This document shows positions 14,210 to 20,743 of a DNA stretch of 20,743 bases, in pieces. A program made the position numbers and the translations under genes. Origin of the DNA: CAZOHN01 sp964579325 (GTDB lineage: Bacteria > Pseudomonadota > Alphaproteobacteria > Rhodobacterales > Rhodobacteraceae); NCBI GenBank assembly GCA_964579325.1, contig CAZOHN010000043.1, forward strand, positions 1 through 20,743. The letters are read 5' to 3'. How positions within the stretch are numbered: the stretch's first letter is position 1; each line of letters starts with the position of its first letter. The notes under the pieces are model-generated. The model was not told the origin of the DNA. It saw only the letters and a program-made list of their open reading frames with translations, and did not search any database.

Positions 14210-15298
14210 TTAGTCGATGCCGACGGACAGGGTGGGGGCGGCAAAGAGGGCGCGCAGTTCGGGGCAGGCACCCAGCACCGCCGCGCCTCCCGGAATGCGG
14301 TTGGGGTATAGTCTACCCTGCTGCCAAAGCGCCACCCCGTCCAGCGCTATGGTCGGGTCTAGGAGGTTCCAGCAAACCTCACCGGGGGCATAGGCGCCGC
14401 AGGTGTGGACATGCAGAAGGCGCGGGTTGCCGAAGGCGCTGCCTGTCCAGCGTCCGGGGGTCTCGAGAGCCGCACCCTCGTAGCCGCACCCGGGATGGAT
14501 GCCAGCGTGCCAGGAGTGCACGAAGTCCCCGTCCAGCCCATAGCGGTCGGCGAGCGCCGCGATGTGGGCGCTGATTCCGGCGACGGTGTCGGCGCGGCCA
14601 TCATACCCGGTGATCCGTGTACCGGCGAACTGCACCATCGCGACGCCAGCGATTTCATGCACGAAGGGCTGGTAGTAGATCGACCCGGTTCCTACCAGGA
14701 ACCGCGCCAATGCCACCCGGCCCGAGAATCCCTCCATCGGCAGGGGTGAGAACACAGCCATGGGAAAGCGCCTGATGCCGACATCGGCCAGCGGCTCCGT
14801 GGTTGGGGCGACCTGCCCGACGAAATCGCTGCCCAACGGGCAGGTGACGCGGATCGTGCGGGCGGACTGCATCGCGGCGTTGATCACTGTCTTGAGGGCT
14901 ACCATTGCCGCGTGCGGGATGGTGCCAAAAGCACTGACCATCGCTGCGCGGGTGACGGCATAACTGACGATGGTCTTTTGGGCGTGGGGCAGGGGGCGAA
15001 AGCGCATCTGGTCGCCCAGTCGCGCCAGATAGAGGATATGGTCGGCAGCCTCCATCGCGGACAACAGCCGGGCCGGCGGTTCGGCGGGTTCGGGAGAAAA
15101 CGCGACCTGCCGGCATTCCACCACCAGCCCCAGCGCCTGTGCCGCGTGGTGGACATCCTCGCACAGCCCGGCTTCGTAATGGCCTTGCGCATGGTCCTCG
15201 TGCAAGATCAGAAGATGCGCGCCCGGTCTTGCCCCGGCACAACCAAAGACGAGGTTGGCGACGGCATCCTGCATCCTTTCTGTGCGGTTGCTGATCAT
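14210..15298 (-). CDS. NicX / M29 aminopeptidase-like metalloprotein
   Basis: 362 residues with the overall pattern of the M29 aminopeptidase T fold, which also includes 2,5-dihydroxypyridine 5,6-dioxygenase NicX: an N-terminal PGAHLLILHEDHA segment, a central ATRxR-like region (YAVTRAAMVSAFGTIPHAAM), and a C-terminal catalytic half. That half contains FVHSWHAGIHPGCGYEG (His261, His264, His268), RLLHVHTCGAY (His296, His298) and WNLLDPTIALDGVALW. The His-rich set may be the metal site, but it does not line up simply with the His-His-Asp of NicX as I remember it, so the activity may differ. No signal peptide. It is the first gene of a two-gene operon with the Rieske oxygenase and diverges from lysR. 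ATG 15274, with AAAGGA upstream, is an alternative start. Confidence 0.65.
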   Translation of the reverse strand: MISNRTERMQDAVANLVFGCAGARPGAHLLILHEDHAQGHYEAGLCEDVHHAAQALGLVVECRQVAFSPEPAEPPARLLSAMEAADHILYLARLGDQMRFRPLPHAQKTIVSYAVTRAAMVSAFGTIPHAAMVALKTVINAAMQSARTIRVTCPLGSDFVGQVAPTTEPLADVGIRRFPMAVFSPLPMEGFSGRVALARFLVGTGSIYYQPFVHEIAGVAMVQFAGTRITGYDGRADTVAGISAHIAALADRYGLDGDFVHSWHAGIHPGCGYEGAALETPGRWTGSAFGNPRLLHVHTCGAYAPGEVCWNLLDPTIALDGVALWQQGRLYPNRIPGGAAVLGACPELRALFAAPTLSVGID

Positions 15299-15383
15299 TC
15301 CTGCGCCATTTCCCGGACGGCCCGCCCGCCATCACTCCACGGCGTTGCCGGCCCGGGCGCAATATGCCATGTCTAATCTACCC

Positions 15384-15399
15384 GTTAAGTCAGGCTTAT
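15384..15399. promoter_or_regulatory. Candidate LysR operator A (T-N11-A) before lysR
   Basis: GTTAAGTCAGGCTTAT contains TAAGTC-A-GGCTTA (15386-15398), a 13-base dyad with 5 of 6 arm positions paired and the LysR T-N11-A spacing. It lies 8 bases before the lysR ATG and in the divergent gap to the NicX-like operon. It matches operator B (16313-16328) at 13 of 16 positions; the shared consensus TAAGTCAGACTTA would be a perfect palindrome. Confidence 0.65.
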
Positions 15400-15406
15400 A
15401 CCGGTG

Positions 15407-16327
15407 ATGCTGACCGCCTTGCCCTTTGCGGCCCTTCGAGCCTTCGAGGCGGTGGTCCGGCTGAATGGTTTCAACCGCGCCGCCGAAGATCTTGGCATGT
15501 CGCAAAGCGCAGTGTCCCAGCATGTGCGAATGCTGGAAGCTTGGACCGGCCAGCGGCTTCTGGTGCGCGGTACGCGCGCCTCGCATCCGACAGACGAGGG
15601 ACAGCGGCTCGCCGAGGCCGTCGCCGAGGGACTGGGCCGTATCGGAGCGGTTTGCCAGGACTTGCGCAGCCGGGGGCATAGCGGGTCGACGCTTGCGGTC
15701 ACCTGCCTGCCAGGCTTTGCCATCAACTGGCTGTTTCCTAGGCTGATCCGCTTCGATCAGGCGCATCCCGACATTTCGGTGTCCATTTCCACCGATCCAC
15801 GCCCTGTCAGCTTTTCCGGTGGCGAGGCGGACGTGGCAATCCGCTATGGCTTGGGGCAGTATCCAGGGCTCTTCGTGCGAAAGCTTTTGGGCGAAAGCCT
15901 GACGCCTGTCTGTGCGCCCGCGCTGGTGGCGGGCGATCCCCCTCTGCGGCACCCGGCCGATCTGGCACGGCATTCGCTGCTGGTGGACGAGTTGAAACCT
16001 GTAGGCGGGCGCTTGCCGAACTGGGAGTTCTGGGCGACACAATCGGGTGTTTCCTTGCCCCGGCCAGCGCGTATCCGGCGTTTCGGGCAGTCGAACATGG
16101 TGGTGCAAGCGGCTATCGAGGGTCTTGGCGTCGCATTGGGCCGTGATGCTCTGGTGATGGATGCGCTGGCTGACGGGCGGCTGGTTCGGCCCTTTGCCTT
16201 GCCGTCGGTGCCGTCGGATTATGCCTTCTGGCTGGTTTGTCCCGAGTCTGCACTCAAGCGACCGGCAGTGGCGGCATTCCATGACTGGGTTCTGGCCGAG
16301 GCCCACTTATGCGATAAGTCAGACTGA
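15407..16327 (+). CDS. LysR-family transcriptional regulator (GcvA-like)
   Basis: 306 residues. The N-terminal winged helix-turn-helix reads FNRAAEDLGMSQSAVSQHVR (about residues 22-41), followed by LEAWTGQRLLVR. The remainder is a periplasmic-binding-protein-like effector domain with CLPGFAINWLFPRL, GGEADVAIRYGLG and the NMVVQAAIEGLGVALGRD segment typical of GcvA-type regulators. It should sense a small-molecule intermediate and activate the divergent Rieske/NicX operon and the downstream plus-strand operon. ATG 15407 is preferred over the adjacent GTG 15404; no clear ribosome site is visible. T-N11-A palindromes stand just upstream of the gene and across its stop codon, where the second would serve the next operon. 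Confidence 0.93.
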   Translation: MLTALPFAALRAFEAVVRLNGFNRAAEDLGMSQSAVSQHVRMLEAWTGQRLLVRGTRASHPTDEGQRLAEAVAEGLGRIGAVCQDLRSRGHSGSTLAVTCLPGFAINWLFPRLIRFDQAHPDISVSISTDPRPVSFSGGEADVAIRYGLGQYPGLFVRKLLGESLTPVCAPALVAGDPPLRHPADLARHSLLVDELKPVGGRLPNWEFWATQSGVSLPRPARIRRFGQSNMVVQAAIEGLGVALGRDALVMDALADGRLVRPFALPSVPSDYAFWLVCPESALKRPAVAAFHDWVLAEAHLCDKSD

Positions 16328-16328
16328 T
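16305..16328. promoter_or_regulatory. Candidate LysR operator B with flanking palindrome over the lysR stop
   Basis: GATAAGTCAGACTGAT (16313-16328) contains TAAGTC-A-GACTGA (16315-16327), a T-N11-A dyad with 5 of 6 pairs, nearly identical to operator A. Overlapping it is a perfect palindrome ACTTAT-GCG-ATAAGT (16305-16319). The pair of overlapping sites lies about 82 bases before the DszB-like gene, a good position for activating that operon. Confidence 0.65.
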
Positions 16329-16409
16329 CGTTGCCATTACCAGCCGCCACTTGCACCTCTGCCCCGGCCTGCGCGACGCTGCCGGGACCGGCACGAGGAC
16401 CGCTTCGCC

Positions 16410-17462
16410 ATGACAACCCTGTGGTACACCCGCTGCCCGGCCCCGACCGCTGCCTCGGTAGCGATCCGGCAGGGTTGGCTTGAGGAGGAATTCGCGCCCG
16501 ACGGCATTCCTGTCCGGTCCATTGCCGAGGCGTCTGACGAAGCAACCCGGCTTGCGCACTACAGCCACGATCACCCGGCGCTGTTCCGTTTCGGCGGCTA
16601 CGTACCACCCTTGCAGGCGATGGCGCGTGGCGTCGATCTGCGGATCATCGGGCTGAACTGGCATGACCGTGTTTCGGGCTTCTATTCCTTGCCCGAAAAC
16701 CTGATTGCCGCGCGCCGGGCCGAAGGTGTGGGCGCTCTCAGGGGCGCGCGTATCGCCCTGCCGATCCGCAAGCGTGACGCGACAGACTGGTGGCGCGCTA
16801 CGGTTCTGGCTGGGATAGAGCATCTGATGGCGATCGGGGGCTTTCAGCCGGGGGACATCACCATCGTCCCGATCGAGATCGACCGTGCCTACTATGACGA
16901 TGCCACCGCCGGCCCCGAGGCGCGGGCCTCCCTGTGGGGCAGCCGCAGCCAGTTCGCGGTCCAGCGCGAGGAGGTAGCGGCGCTCTATCGCGGGCAGGTG
17001 GACGTCATCTATTCGGATGCCGCGTTGTCGGCGATCCTAACCGCGACCACCGGCGCCGTGCCCTTGCTGCGCCTGCGCGGGCATGAGGATGACAGCGAGG
17101 CCGGGTTCGGTCACCCCATCGTGCTGACCGTTTCGGCGGCACTACTGCAGGCGCGCCCCGATCTGGTGGACCGCTGGATGGCCCGCCTTCTGGGCGCACA
17201 GGACTGGGTCCGCGCCCATGTCAGCGAGACGCGACGCATGTTCGCGAACGATACAGGTCTGCCCGAGGCGCTGCTGGACTACGGATATTCCGCGCGGCTG
17301 GTGGATCAGGTGGATGTGTCACTGGCACCGAGGCGAGTGGCGCTCGTGCGCAAGAAGTACGAGCACCTGCTGAAACACGGATTTCTGCAGCGCGGCTTTG
17401 ATTTTGATGCAATCGTCGACCACGGACCACTGACCCGAAGTCTGCGCGCGCGGGTCGCCTGA
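16410..17462 (+). CDS. DszB-like (sulfinate desulfinase / SBP-fold) protein, cytosolic
   Basis: 350 residues with no signal peptide. The fold is that of THI5/SsuA-like binding proteins, and the sequence follows DszB, the 2'-hydroxybiphenyl-2-sulfinate desulfinase. YTRCPAPTAA aligns with its Cys27 region (YSNCPVPN). HYSHDHPALFRFGGYVPPL aligns with its His60 and Arg70 region (HFTYDQPAYTRFGGEIPPL). Thus Cys9, His50 and Arg60 reproduce the catalytic triad, with the His-to-Arg spacing of 10 kept exactly. GALRGARIALP and GQVDVIYSDAALSAI are further family segments. Databases tend to call such proteins ABC substrate-binding proteins, but the lack of export signal and the triad favour a cytosolic enzyme. 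GAGGA lies 10 bases before ATG 16410. It heads a plus-strand operon behind lysR. Substrate unknown. Confidence 0.75.
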   Translation: MTTLWYTRCPAPTAASVAIRQGWLEEEFAPDGIPVRSIAEASDEATRLAHYSHDHPALFRFGGYVPPLQAMARGVDLRIIGLNWHDRVSGFYSLPENLIAARRAEGVGALRGARIALPIRKRDATDWWRATVLAGIEHLMAIGGFQPGDITIVPIEIDRAYYDDATAGPEARASLWGSRSQFAVQREEVAALYRGQVDVIYSDAALSAILTATTGAVPLLRLRGHEDDSEAGFGHPIVLTVSAALLQARPDLVDRWMARLLGAQDWVRAHVSETRRMFANDTGLPEALLDYGYSARLVDQVDVSLAPRRVALVRKKYEHLLKHGFLQRGFDFDAIVDHGPLTRSLRARVA

Positions 17463-17496
17463 CTCAAACAATAGATAACCAACGGGAGACTACAGT

Positions 17497-18300
17497 ATGC
17501 TGAGACGGGACCTCATTGTTGCAGCCGCGATCGGTACCGGTACCGCACTTCTGGCCAATGTCAGGGAGGCCAAGGCCCAGACCGCCGGCTCGCGCCTGGC
17601 GCGCGTGCTGGAGACCGGCACCCTGCGCGTGGGCACAACTGGCGATTTCAACCCCATGTCCTTCCGGGATGCCGCGACCAACAGTTACGCGGGCTATGAC
17701 ATCGAAGCGATGACACAGCTGGCGGCTGATCTGGAAGTGCAGATCGAATGGGTCGTGGCCGAGTGGGCAACGATCACCGCCGGGGTCGCCGCGGACCGTT
17801 TCGACATCTTTTCGGGCGCTTCGGTCAACGTTGCCCGTGCGCGAGTGGCGGCCTTTTCGGCGCCCTATACCGAAGCGGGCACGGTGCCTCTGGCCAACGC
17901 CGCCAAGGCAGAACAGTTTGCTACCTGGGAGTCGATCAACGCCGCCGGAGTTACAGTGGCCGTGTCGATGGGTACGGTTTTCGAAGAGCAGGCCCGCCGC
18001 CATTTTCCCAGCGCCAGCATTCAGGCCGTGCAGAGCCCCGCCACGGGTTTCCAGGAGGTCCTGGCGGGACGGGCAGACGTGACCATCACTTCGAACGTCG
18101 AGGCCGGCACCCTCGTGCAACGCTTCCCCGAGTTGCGGATCCTTGTCCCGGGCTCGGAGATGCGCAACAGGAGGCCCTTTGCCTATGTCGTCGCGCAGGA
18201 GGATCAGGTCTGGCTGAACTTCATCAATACCTGGGTGACCTTGCGGCGGACGGACGGCTTCTTTGCCGGTCTGGATGCGAAATGGCTGGGCCAGAGCTGA
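17497..18300 (+). CDS. Periplasmic solute-binding protein, family 3 (amino-acid type)
   Basis: 267 residues. A signal peptide spans residues 1-27, with cleavage after REAKA; the MLRRDLI start has two arginines, so Tat export is possible. The mature protein begins LARVLETGTLRVGTTGDF, then GYDIEAMTQLAADLEVQIEWV and ADRFDIFSGASVNVARARV, the standard family-3 binding-protein motifs for polar amino acids and related compounds. The TTGDFNPMSF opening also resembles periplasmic cyclohexadienyl dehydratase (PheC), an alternative I rate lower because an ABC permease gene follows directly (7-base gap). GGGAG lies 8 bases before the ATG. It should capture the substrate of the island. Confidence 0.88.
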   Translation: MLRRDLIVAAAIGTGTALLANVREAKAQTAGSRLARVLETGTLRVGTTGDFNPMSFRDAATNSYAGYDIEAMTQLAADLEVQIEWVVAEWATITAGVAADRFDIFSGASVNVARARVAAFSAPYTEAGTVPLANAAKAEQFATWESINAAGVTVAVSMGTVFEEQARRHFPSASIQAVQSPATGFQEVLAGRADVTITSNVEAGTLVQRFPELRILVPGSEMRNRRPFAYVVAQEDQVWLNFINTWVTLRRTDGFFAGLDAKWLGQS

Positions 18301-18307
18301 ACGCAGC

Positions 18308-19096
18308 GTGATCGCGGGCATGGTTCAACGGGCACGGGTGCCGGGGTTGATCGCCTTGGCACTTGTGCTGTCCGGTTGTTCGACGTCGGGGTCAGGCAGC
18401 TCCTACACCTTTGCCTGGTATGTCCTGTCGCCTTGGGATCCGCGGGGGCAGACCAATCTTGGCTTTCTGTTCAGCGGATTCTGGGCGACGGTGTCGATCT
18501 CGACGCTCGCGACGCTGATTTCGATGACCGCCGGTCTGCTGGTCGCGCTGATGGGCGTTTCCAAGCGGCGCTCGCTTTTCGTCCTGAGCCGGATCTATGT
18601 CGAGGTGTTCCGCTCGATCCCGCTACTGGTGATGATCCTCTGGGTCTACTACGGGTTGCCGATCCTAACGGGCGTGCAGTTCGGAGTCTTCGTGACAGGG
18701 CTGATCTGTCTTGCCGTCTCGGACAGCGCATTTACGTCCGAGATCTTTCGATCCGGCCTGCAATCCATCAAGAAGGGGCAGGGCGATGCTGCCCGCAGTC
18801 TGGGCCTGTCGTCGTTCCAGACCATGCGTCTGGTAATCCTGCCGCAGGTTGTGCGGGCGGTGTTGCCGGCCCTGGGCAACCAGTATGTATACGTCCTAAA
18901 GATGTCGTCGCTGGTGTCGGTGATCGGCTTTCAGGAACTGACCCGTCGCGCCAACGAATTGACGCTGACCGAATTCCGCCCCCTGGAAATCTACACCTTC
19001 CTGGTGCTGGAATATCTCGTTCTGATCCTGCTGGTGTCGTGGGGTGTGCGGGTGATGGAGCGGCGCATGGGATCGGGAATGCATGCGCGCGACTGA
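18308..19096 (+). CDS. Amino-acid-type ABC transporter permease with lipoprotein-like N-terminus
   Basis: About 262 residues from GTG 18308 (ATG 18320 is the alternative; neither has a good ribosome site, so translation is probably coupled to the preceding gene). The N-terminus PGLIALALVLSGCSTSGSGS is a typical lipobox (LSGC), unusual for a permease. It is followed by YTFAWYVLSPWDPRGQTN and then the HisM/GlnP-type membrane domain. The EAA loop is GDAARSLGLSSFQTMRLVIL with PQVV after it, the contact for the ATPase. About five membrane segments follow the N-terminal one. No ATP-binding subunit and no second permease are in the window, so the transporter probably works as a homodimer with an ATPase encoded elsewhere. 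The 3' end overlaps the next gene by 14 bases. Confidence 0.88.
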   Translation: MIAGMVQRARVPGLIALALVLSGCSTSGSGSSYTFAWYVLSPWDPRGQTNLGFLFSGFWATVSISTLATLISMTAGLLVALMGVSKRRSLFVLSRIYVEVFRSIPLLVMILWVYYGLPILTGVQFGVFVTGLICLAVSDSAFTSEIFRSGLQSIKKGQGDAARSLGLSSFQTMRLVILPQVVRAVLPALGNQYVYVLKMSSLVSVIGFQELTRRANELTLTEFRPLEIYTFLVLEYLVLILLVSWGVRVMERRMGSGMHARD

Positions 19097-19718
19097 GTTG
19101 GTCCTCTACACGACGCCGGTCAGCGTCTATTCCTGCAAGGTGCGTGTCGGCATGGCACTGAAGGGGCTGGATTGGCGCGAGTTATCTCCGCCCGCCGGTT
19201 ACGGCAGCGCCGAGTACCGGGCCATCGTGCCGCAGGGCACGGTGCCGGCGCTGGTGCATGACGGCTTTGTGCTGGCCGAGTCCGATGCGATCCTCGAATA
19301 CCTCGACGATATCGGTGCAGGATCGGTGCTGTTGCCGGGTGGCCCTCGTGACCGCGCTCGGTTGCGCGCCCTGTCGCGTTTCGTCGATACGCGGGTGGAA
19401 CCCGCAGCGCGGGCGATGTTTGCGTTTGTCGGGAGGGCGCCGGTGTCGGACCTCCAGCACGAAACGCTCGACCGCCATCTTTCCACCTTGGCCGCAGCGG
19501 CCGGCCCCGGCCCGTATCTGGGTGGCGCGACACCGGCCCTGCCCGATTGTGGGTTGTTCGCAGTGGCCGAAGTAGTCGTAATGCTGGGTCGCGCCCTGGC
19601 CCTGCCGCTGTCGGATCTGACCGGCCCGGGCCGGGCGCATCCCGTCGCCGGCCCACATCTGCGCGCCTATGCCGCCGTGCTGGCCGAATGGGCCGCAGCC
19701 AGGGAGGGCAGCGCATGA
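19083..19718 (+). CDS. Glutathione S-transferase family protein
   Basis: 211 residues. The N-terminal thioredoxin-like domain reads LVLYTTPVSVYSCKVRVGMALKG, then VPQGTVPALVHDGFVLAESD, where the cis-Pro of TVPAL and the ESD glutathione-contact motif (then AILEYLDD) are conserved. The all-helical C-terminal domain is present (PYLGGATPALPDCGLFAVAEV). GSTs in catabolic clusters open rings, isomerise or remove leaving groups using glutathione; which applies here is not visible. It overlaps the permease by 14 bases and the creatininase-family gene by 4 bases (ATGA), so all are in one tightly coupled operon. Confidence 0.9.
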   Translation: MRATELVLYTTPVSVYSCKVRVGMALKGLDWRELSPPAGYGSAEYRAIVPQGTVPALVHDGFVLAESDAILEYLDDIGAGSVLLPGGPRDRARLRALSRFVDTRVEPAARAMFAFVGRAPVSDLQHETLDRHLSTLAAAAGPGPYLGGATPALPDCGLFAVAEVVVMLGRALALPLSDLTGPGRAHPVAGPHLRAYAAVLAEWAAAREGSA

Positions 19719-20452
19719 GACTCGACATGATGTCGTGGGAAGAGGTGGCCAATTACCTGACCTGCAATGACGCTGCCATCCTGCCAGTCGGATCGACCGA
19801 GCAGCACGGGCCGATCGGACTGATCGGCACCGATGCCCTCTGTGCCACAGCGGTGGCCGACGGTGTAGGCGAAACGACCGGCGCGATCGTCCTGCCGCCC
19901 CTCGCCTATTCTCCTGCACCGTTCAACATGGCCTTTCCAGGCACGATATCGCTGTCGGAGGCAACCTTTTGTGCCCTGGTCGAAGAAATTCTGATCTCTT
20001 TGGCCACCCATGGTTTCCGGCGGCTCTATGTCATGAATGGCCATGGCGCAAATCTGGCGCCATTGCGTGCGCTGGCCGAAACCGCGCCGCTCGCCGTGCG
20101 TATCCGGTCCTGGTGGGAGTATCCCAAGACCAACGCCCTACGCCTGCAGCTCTATGGCGAGTGGGAGGGCATGCATGCCACGCCGTCCGAAGTGGCGATC
20201 ACCCAGGCCCGGCACCGCCGCATCACCCGTGAGCCCCTGCCTGCCCCCGAGGCGCTGGATGCCGCCTTTCGCGCCGCCCATGCAGGTGACCGTCATGGAC
20301 CCGCCGATGAACACCGGGCCCGGTTTCCCTGCGGGCGTGTCGGGTCATGGTCCGAACTGGCCCGTCCGCAACATGGGGCAGACCTGCTTGCCCAGGCAAT
20401 TGCCGAAGCAGTCGAGGACTACCGGACTTTCACGCTTGCGATCTCGGGCTGA
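19715..20452 (+). CDS. Creatininase-family metal-dependent amidohydrolase
   Basis: 245 residues. Metal-site motifs of the creatininase fold are present in order: ILPVGSTEQHGPIGLIGTD (Glu29, His31, Asp40), FNMAFPGTISLSEATF, YVMNGHGAN (His110) and EGMHATPSE (His154, Glu159). The C-terminal CGRVGSWSELARPQHGADLL completes the family length. Members hydrolyse cyclic or linear amides (creatinine, pyrimidine-type formamides, mycofactocin precursor), usually with two Zn or Mn ions in the cytosol. The HATPSE version differs from the common HAGE form and suggests a separate subgroup. AGGGAGG lies 7 bases before ATG 19715, inside the end of the GST gene. Its presence hints that the island's substrate contains an amide or ring C-N bond. 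Confidence 0.88.
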   Translation: MRLDMMSWEEVANYLTCNDAAILPVGSTEQHGPIGLIGTDALCATAVADGVGETTGAIVLPPLAYSPAPFNMAFPGTISLSEATFCALVEEILISLATHGFRRLYVMNGHGANLAPLRALAETAPLAVRIRSWWEYPKTNALRLQLYGEWEGMHATPSEVAITQARHRRITREPLPAPEALDAAFRAAHAGDRHGPADEHRARFPCGRVGSWSELARPQHGADLLAQAIAEAVEDYRTFTLAISG

Positions 20453-20743
20453 TCCGGTCGTCGACACCTCCATCTGGCTCTGGACAGGATTACCCCCGAC
20501 GCGGCCTTCGCTTTGGCGGCTTGACCGGCGCAAAGCCCGCGGGGCCGACACAGCAATTTCTTGACCAGCATTGGACCGCGCCATTCCGGTGCTCCGACAT
20601 ACCGGGTCAAGACATGCACGCGTTGTGCTAGATCGCCGCGCCGAACCGGCATCTCCGGGTCCATTTGCCGGGCATGCTGGTTCCGATCCGTCATCATTTA
20701 CGCCAGCGGAGGAGTTCCGACCATTGCGGTCGGGGATCGCTAG
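20453..20743. other. Region after the creatininase-family gene without identified genes
   Basis: I cannot support a gene here. Several short frames exist on both strands (for example a basic 92-codon frame on the minus strand, 20419-20697), but none carries a motif I recognise or a ribosome site. A perfect hairpin CCGACC-ATTGC-GGTCGG lies at 20717-20733 without a T run. The stretch may be decayed mobile-element sequence or the leader of a gene to the right. Confidence 0.4.

Noticed and set aside
14302..14320. GGGTA/TACCC palindrome
   Set aside because: It lies inside the NicX-like coding region with no second copy or positional logic, so chance is the simplest explanation.
17497..18300. Periplasmic cyclohexadienyl dehydratase (PheC)
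   Set aside because: The TTGDF opening is similar, but the adjacent permease gene and general family-3 motifs make a transport role more likely.
20717..20733. Terminator after the creatininase-family gene
   Set aside because: The hairpin is perfect, but it has no T run and lies 265 bases after the stop codon.

Overview
The window is high-GC DNA from an alphaproteobacterium. Gene content suggests Rhodobacterales (Rhodobacter/Paracoccus-like): an FDH3-type membrane formate dehydrogenase, the gene block fdhD-mobA-mobB-moeA, an Mrp ATPase, a TusA-like protein and a DUF2478 protein. This assignment rests on recognised families and gene order, not on a search.

Layout. Positions 1-2324 hold the end of the formate dehydrogenase iron-sulfur subunit gene, the cytochrome b subunit gene, a strong intrinsic terminator and an Mrp/ApbC Fe-S carrier ATPase. 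Positions 2358-4028 hold a 51-residue membrane-anchored peptide gene, a secreted WD40 propeller fused to a c-type cytochrome, and a TusA-family sulfur carrier. Positions 4033-8164 on the minus strand form the molybdenum-cofactor operon fdhD-mobA-mobB-moeA. The last three genes are joined by 4-base ATGA overlaps, and the MoeA carries an extra N-terminal domain of about 280 residues. DUF2478 diverges from fdhD. Together these genes make, sulfurate and insert the Mo-bisMGD cofactor of the formate dehydrogenase.

Positions 8763-12733 are a copper-handling pair: a CopZ-like chaperone (minus) and a CopA copper ATPase (plus). Between them sits a GSU2403-family nucleotidyltransferase-fold gene whose promoter region carries two inverted repeats of the same half-site. 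Positions 12929-13185 are a decayed IS66 transposase remnant that runs into the 3' end of the next gene.

Positions 13170-20452 look like an accessory catabolic island built around a LysR regulator. On the minus side are a VanA-type Rieske oxygenase and a NicX/M29-like metalloprotein. On the plus side are a cytosolic DszB-like protein that keeps the Cys-His-Arg desulfinase triad, a periplasmic family-3 solute-binding protein, an ABC permease with a lipoprotein-like N-terminus, a glutathione S-transferase and a creatininase-family amidohydrolase. Two near-identical 13-bp T-N11-A palindromes, one before lysR and one over its stop codon, look like LysR operators that tie the island into one regulon. 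The substrate is unknown. The gene mix points to an N-containing or S-containing, possibly heterocyclic, compound, and I consider this island the most interesting part of the window. The last 290 bases hold nothing I can name.
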